A stretch of 33,664 bases of DNA from Bacteroidia bacterium (GTDB lineage Bacteria > Bacteroidota > Bacteroidia > UKL13-3): positions 10,556 through 44,219 of the forward strand of contig JAGPCK010000021.1 of NCBI GenBank assembly GCA_018058135.1, in the 5' to 3' direction. Made by a program: the position numbers and the translations under genes. The notes under the pieces are model-generated. The model ran no database searches and was not told where the DNA came from. It saw nothing but the letters and a program-made list of their open reading frames with translations. Below are positions 32,901 through 33,664 of the stretch, piece after piece; the stretch's first letter is position 1, and the number at the start of each line of letters is the position of its first letter.

Positions 32901-33664
32901 CACCATTAAAAACTCTTCCTCTTCTTCGCAAAATGTAACGTCCTGCGACAGTTACATCTGGTTGGGTAATACTTACACCACATCGGGTATCTTTATAGAT
33001 ACCATTCCAAATACTGCTGGTTGCGATAGTGTGATGACACTTAATCTTACTATTAACAACGCCTCTTCTTCTTCACAGAATGTAACGGTCTGCAATAGTT
33101 ACACCTGGTTGGGCAATACATACACCACATCAGGTATCTACATGGATACCTTACCCAATGCTGCAGGTTGTGATAGTATAATGACGCTGAATCTCACAAT
33201 AAATACCGTAGATGTATCTGTTACCTATACTGCTCCTACCTTAACGGCCAACATTACGGGTGCAACTTACCAATGGCTAAACTGTACAAATTCTTTCACT
33301 GTTATACCGGGTGAAACAAACCAAAGTTATACCGCAACAACCAACGGTAGCTATGCTGTTAAAATAACATTGAACGCCTGTACCGATACTTCCTTATGCT
33401 ACAACATCAATACAATTGGAATAAGAGAACAAATTGGTTCAGAAAAGTTACTCATTTACCCGAACCCTTTTTCAAAACAAACAATTGTAGCAACTGATTT
33501 TCCTCTTAACGGTGCATCTCTTACTCTGGAAAACCACCTGGGACAGAAAGTAAAAGAAATGCAAAACCTGAAAGGAAATGCTATTACTTTATATCGTGAT
33601 AATCTTCCTTGTGGTGTGTATTTTATCCGATTAACTCAAGGGAACAAAATTATTGCAACGCAAA
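29929..33664 (+). CDS. Giant secreted repeat protein with T9SS sorting domain (3' end cut by window)
   Basis: The frame is open from ATG 29929 to the window end (1245 codons plus one base). A signal peptide covers residues 1-29 (MRILFTVKALILMLC ... SAHAQ). About 14 repeats of ~45 residues follow to ~700 (pattern VYVGGSFTSIGGQVRNRIAA then LNASTGLATSWNPNA), resembling the delta-60/propeller repeats of Bacteroidota surface proteins. An Ig-like domain lies at ~705-795 (TVCSGNSTSFSIAASNAS, YQWQQNTGTGF). Six 49-residue tandem repeats follow (~805-1098). The T9SS type A sorting domain starts at ~1174 (LLIYPNPFSKQ ... CGVYFIRLTQGNKIIATQ); only a few codons seem missing. It is probably an adhesin-like surface protein, transported by T9SS. 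Confidence 0.93.
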   Translation, partial: MRILFTVKALILMLCCQLLMNNSAHAQCNVPDSLTYSTNGDVYASAFDSVNNLIYIGGNFTAVNVYKSQGALLDTASGQAEIAWPMVNGSISTSVPDGNGGYFIGGTFTQVGDSMRYRIAHINSSGQATAWNPNVNGFVYSLAISGSDLYVGGFFSSIGGQVRNRIAALNTSTGLASAWNPNANGDVLTIAVSGSRVYVGGSFTSIGGQVRNRIAELDRSTGFATSWNPNANNSVHTLAVSSSAIYAGGDFTTIGGGAPRYYIAALDISTGFATNWNPVAGNTVYSIAVSGTLIYAGGRFTSIGGKSRYRIAALNASTGLATAWDPYANSDVYIIAVNGSRVYVGGNFTSVRGLERHRIAALDSSTGIPTAWNPNCNGHVRTFSFSGSKIYAGGYFTYVGLHTRNYVAALDASTGIPTAWNPNPNSYVLSLAVKGNTVYVGGDFTSIGGQTRNRIAAIDAGTGIATSWNPNANSAVGKIALNDSTVYAGGSFTSIGGQTRNRIAALNASTGIATSWNPNADQNVTGFAISGSTVYVSGGFTSIGGQSRSRIAALNASTGLATSWNPNANGFVNTVVVSGSTVYAAGSFTSIGGQVRNRIAALDAGTGLATNWNPNASSSVYSVVVNGNTIYAGGLFSFIGGQSRNRIAALDANTGLATGWNPNVDNVGGRIEMIEISDSKLYAGGAFSSIGGSSSYMSFTAFSLGSKITVGPGNRTVCSGNSTSFSIAASNASGYQWQQNTGTGFTNLTNSGIYSNVTTATMQITASTANMNGYTYRCIVSGDCNSKDTSTTALLIVNNNTSSSQNVTACDSYIWLGNTYTTSGTFMDTIPNTAGCDSVLTLNLTIKNSSSSSQNATACDSYIWLGNTYTTSGTFMDTIPNTAGCDSVLTLNLTIKNSSSSSQNATACDSYIWLGNTYTTSGTFMDTIPNTAGCDSVLTLNLTIKNSSSSSQNATACDSYIWLGNTYTTSGIFIDTIPNTAGCDSVMTLNLTIKNSSSSSQNVTSCDSYIWLGNTYTTSGIFIDTIPNTAGCDSVMTLNLTINNASSSSQNVTVCNSYTWLGNTYTTSGIYMDTLPNAAGCDSIMTLNLTINTVDVSVTYTAPTLTANITGATYQWLNCTNSFTVIPGETNQSYTATTNGSYAVKITLNACTDTSLCYNINTIGIREQIGSEKLLIYPNPFSKQTIVATDFPLNGASLTLENHLGQKVKEMQNLKGNAITLYRDNLPCGVYFIRLTQGNKIIATQ
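30088..32010 (+). repeat. About 14 degenerate ~135-145-bp propeller-like coding repeats
   Basis: The core protein pattern is [VI]Y[AV]GGxFTSIGGxxRNRIAA followed by L[ND]ASTGxATxWNPNA, with V.SGS between units. I count 14 copies from YIGGNFTAV to LYAGGAFSSI; the first two and the last are the most diverged. Neighbouring copies share short identical DNA stretches (for example acctccattggcgg), so unequal crossing-over could vary copy number. Confidence 0.8.
32341..33222 (+). repeat. Six 147-bp tandem repeats (49 aa each)
   Basis: Units start with caaaatg (cagaatg in the last) at 32341, 32488, 32635, 32782, 32929 and 33076, exactly 147 bp apart. The protein unit is QN[VA]TACDSYIWLGNTYTTS then GTFMDTIPNTAGCDSV and LTLNLTIKNSSSS. 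Units 2 and 3 are identical over all 147 bp. Units 4 and 5 share variants (GIFIDTIPN), and unit 6 is the most diverged. This shows recent duplication. Confidence 0.92.

Noticed and set aside
30345..32931. Minus-strand frames of 80-93 aa across the giant repeat gene
   Set aside because: They are repeated shadows of the plus-strand coding repeats and share their period.

Overview
The window comes from a member of the Bacteroidota, probably of the Chitinophagales/Sphingobacteriales type. Three large secreted proteins carry type IX secretion (T9SS) C-terminal sorting domains. Start codons are preceded by A/T-rich leaders without Shine-Dalgarno motifs. Several promoters match the Bacteroidota pattern TTG (-33) / TAnnTTTG (-7). 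All functional calls rest on motif reading; no database search was run.

Layout. (1) 1-1821, minus strand: a 107-aa conserved small protein, a membrane protein, a DegS/NarX-type histidine kinase and the first codons of a LuxR/NarL response regulator form one operon. (2) 1861-7743, plus strand: an accessory block. It holds a PKHD-type 2-oxoglutarate/Fe(II) hydroxylase, an aspartyl/asparaginyl beta-hydroxylase-like protein, a sulfotransferase-like protein, an unrecognised 175-aa protein, three tandem phage tail-collar (MdpB-type) proteins and a stand-alone formyltransferase. Two transcription units in this block start just after arrays of one 12-bp palindromic motif repeated at an exact 22-bp period. 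In both, the array sits at the same distance from the presumed -33/-7 elements. (3) 7807-14198: a T9SS-sorted secreted protein, a polytopic membrane protein, a DUF6089-type outer-membrane protein and a large VPS10/BNR-repeat T9SS protein. (4) 14263-24677: mostly housekeeping genes: ferredoxin-NADP reductase-like protein, Mfd, a DUF3089 alpha/beta hydrolase, an AI-2E family permease, a 36-aa membrane miniprotein, a LolE/FtsX-like permease, RbfA and an MsbA-like ABC exporter. (5) 24678-27666: a B12-binding/radical SAM protein lies between two ~93% identical 81-bp repeats that keep an open reading frame. An O-methyltransferase and a decayed transposase-like remnant follow. (6) 27667-33664: a secreted/periplasmic protein of unknown function, a small membrane protein and a giant T9SS surface protein. 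The last has about 14 propeller-like repeats, an Ig-like domain and six 147-bp tandem repeats, and the window ends a few codons before its stop.

The most unusual part is region 2. Four potential modifying enzymes sit with three phage-derived fibre-like proteins that lack signal peptides, and two of the operons share a helically phased operator array. I infer a co-regulated system that makes and chemically decorates collar-type proteins or a small molecule. Neither the substrate nor the function can be read from sequence.
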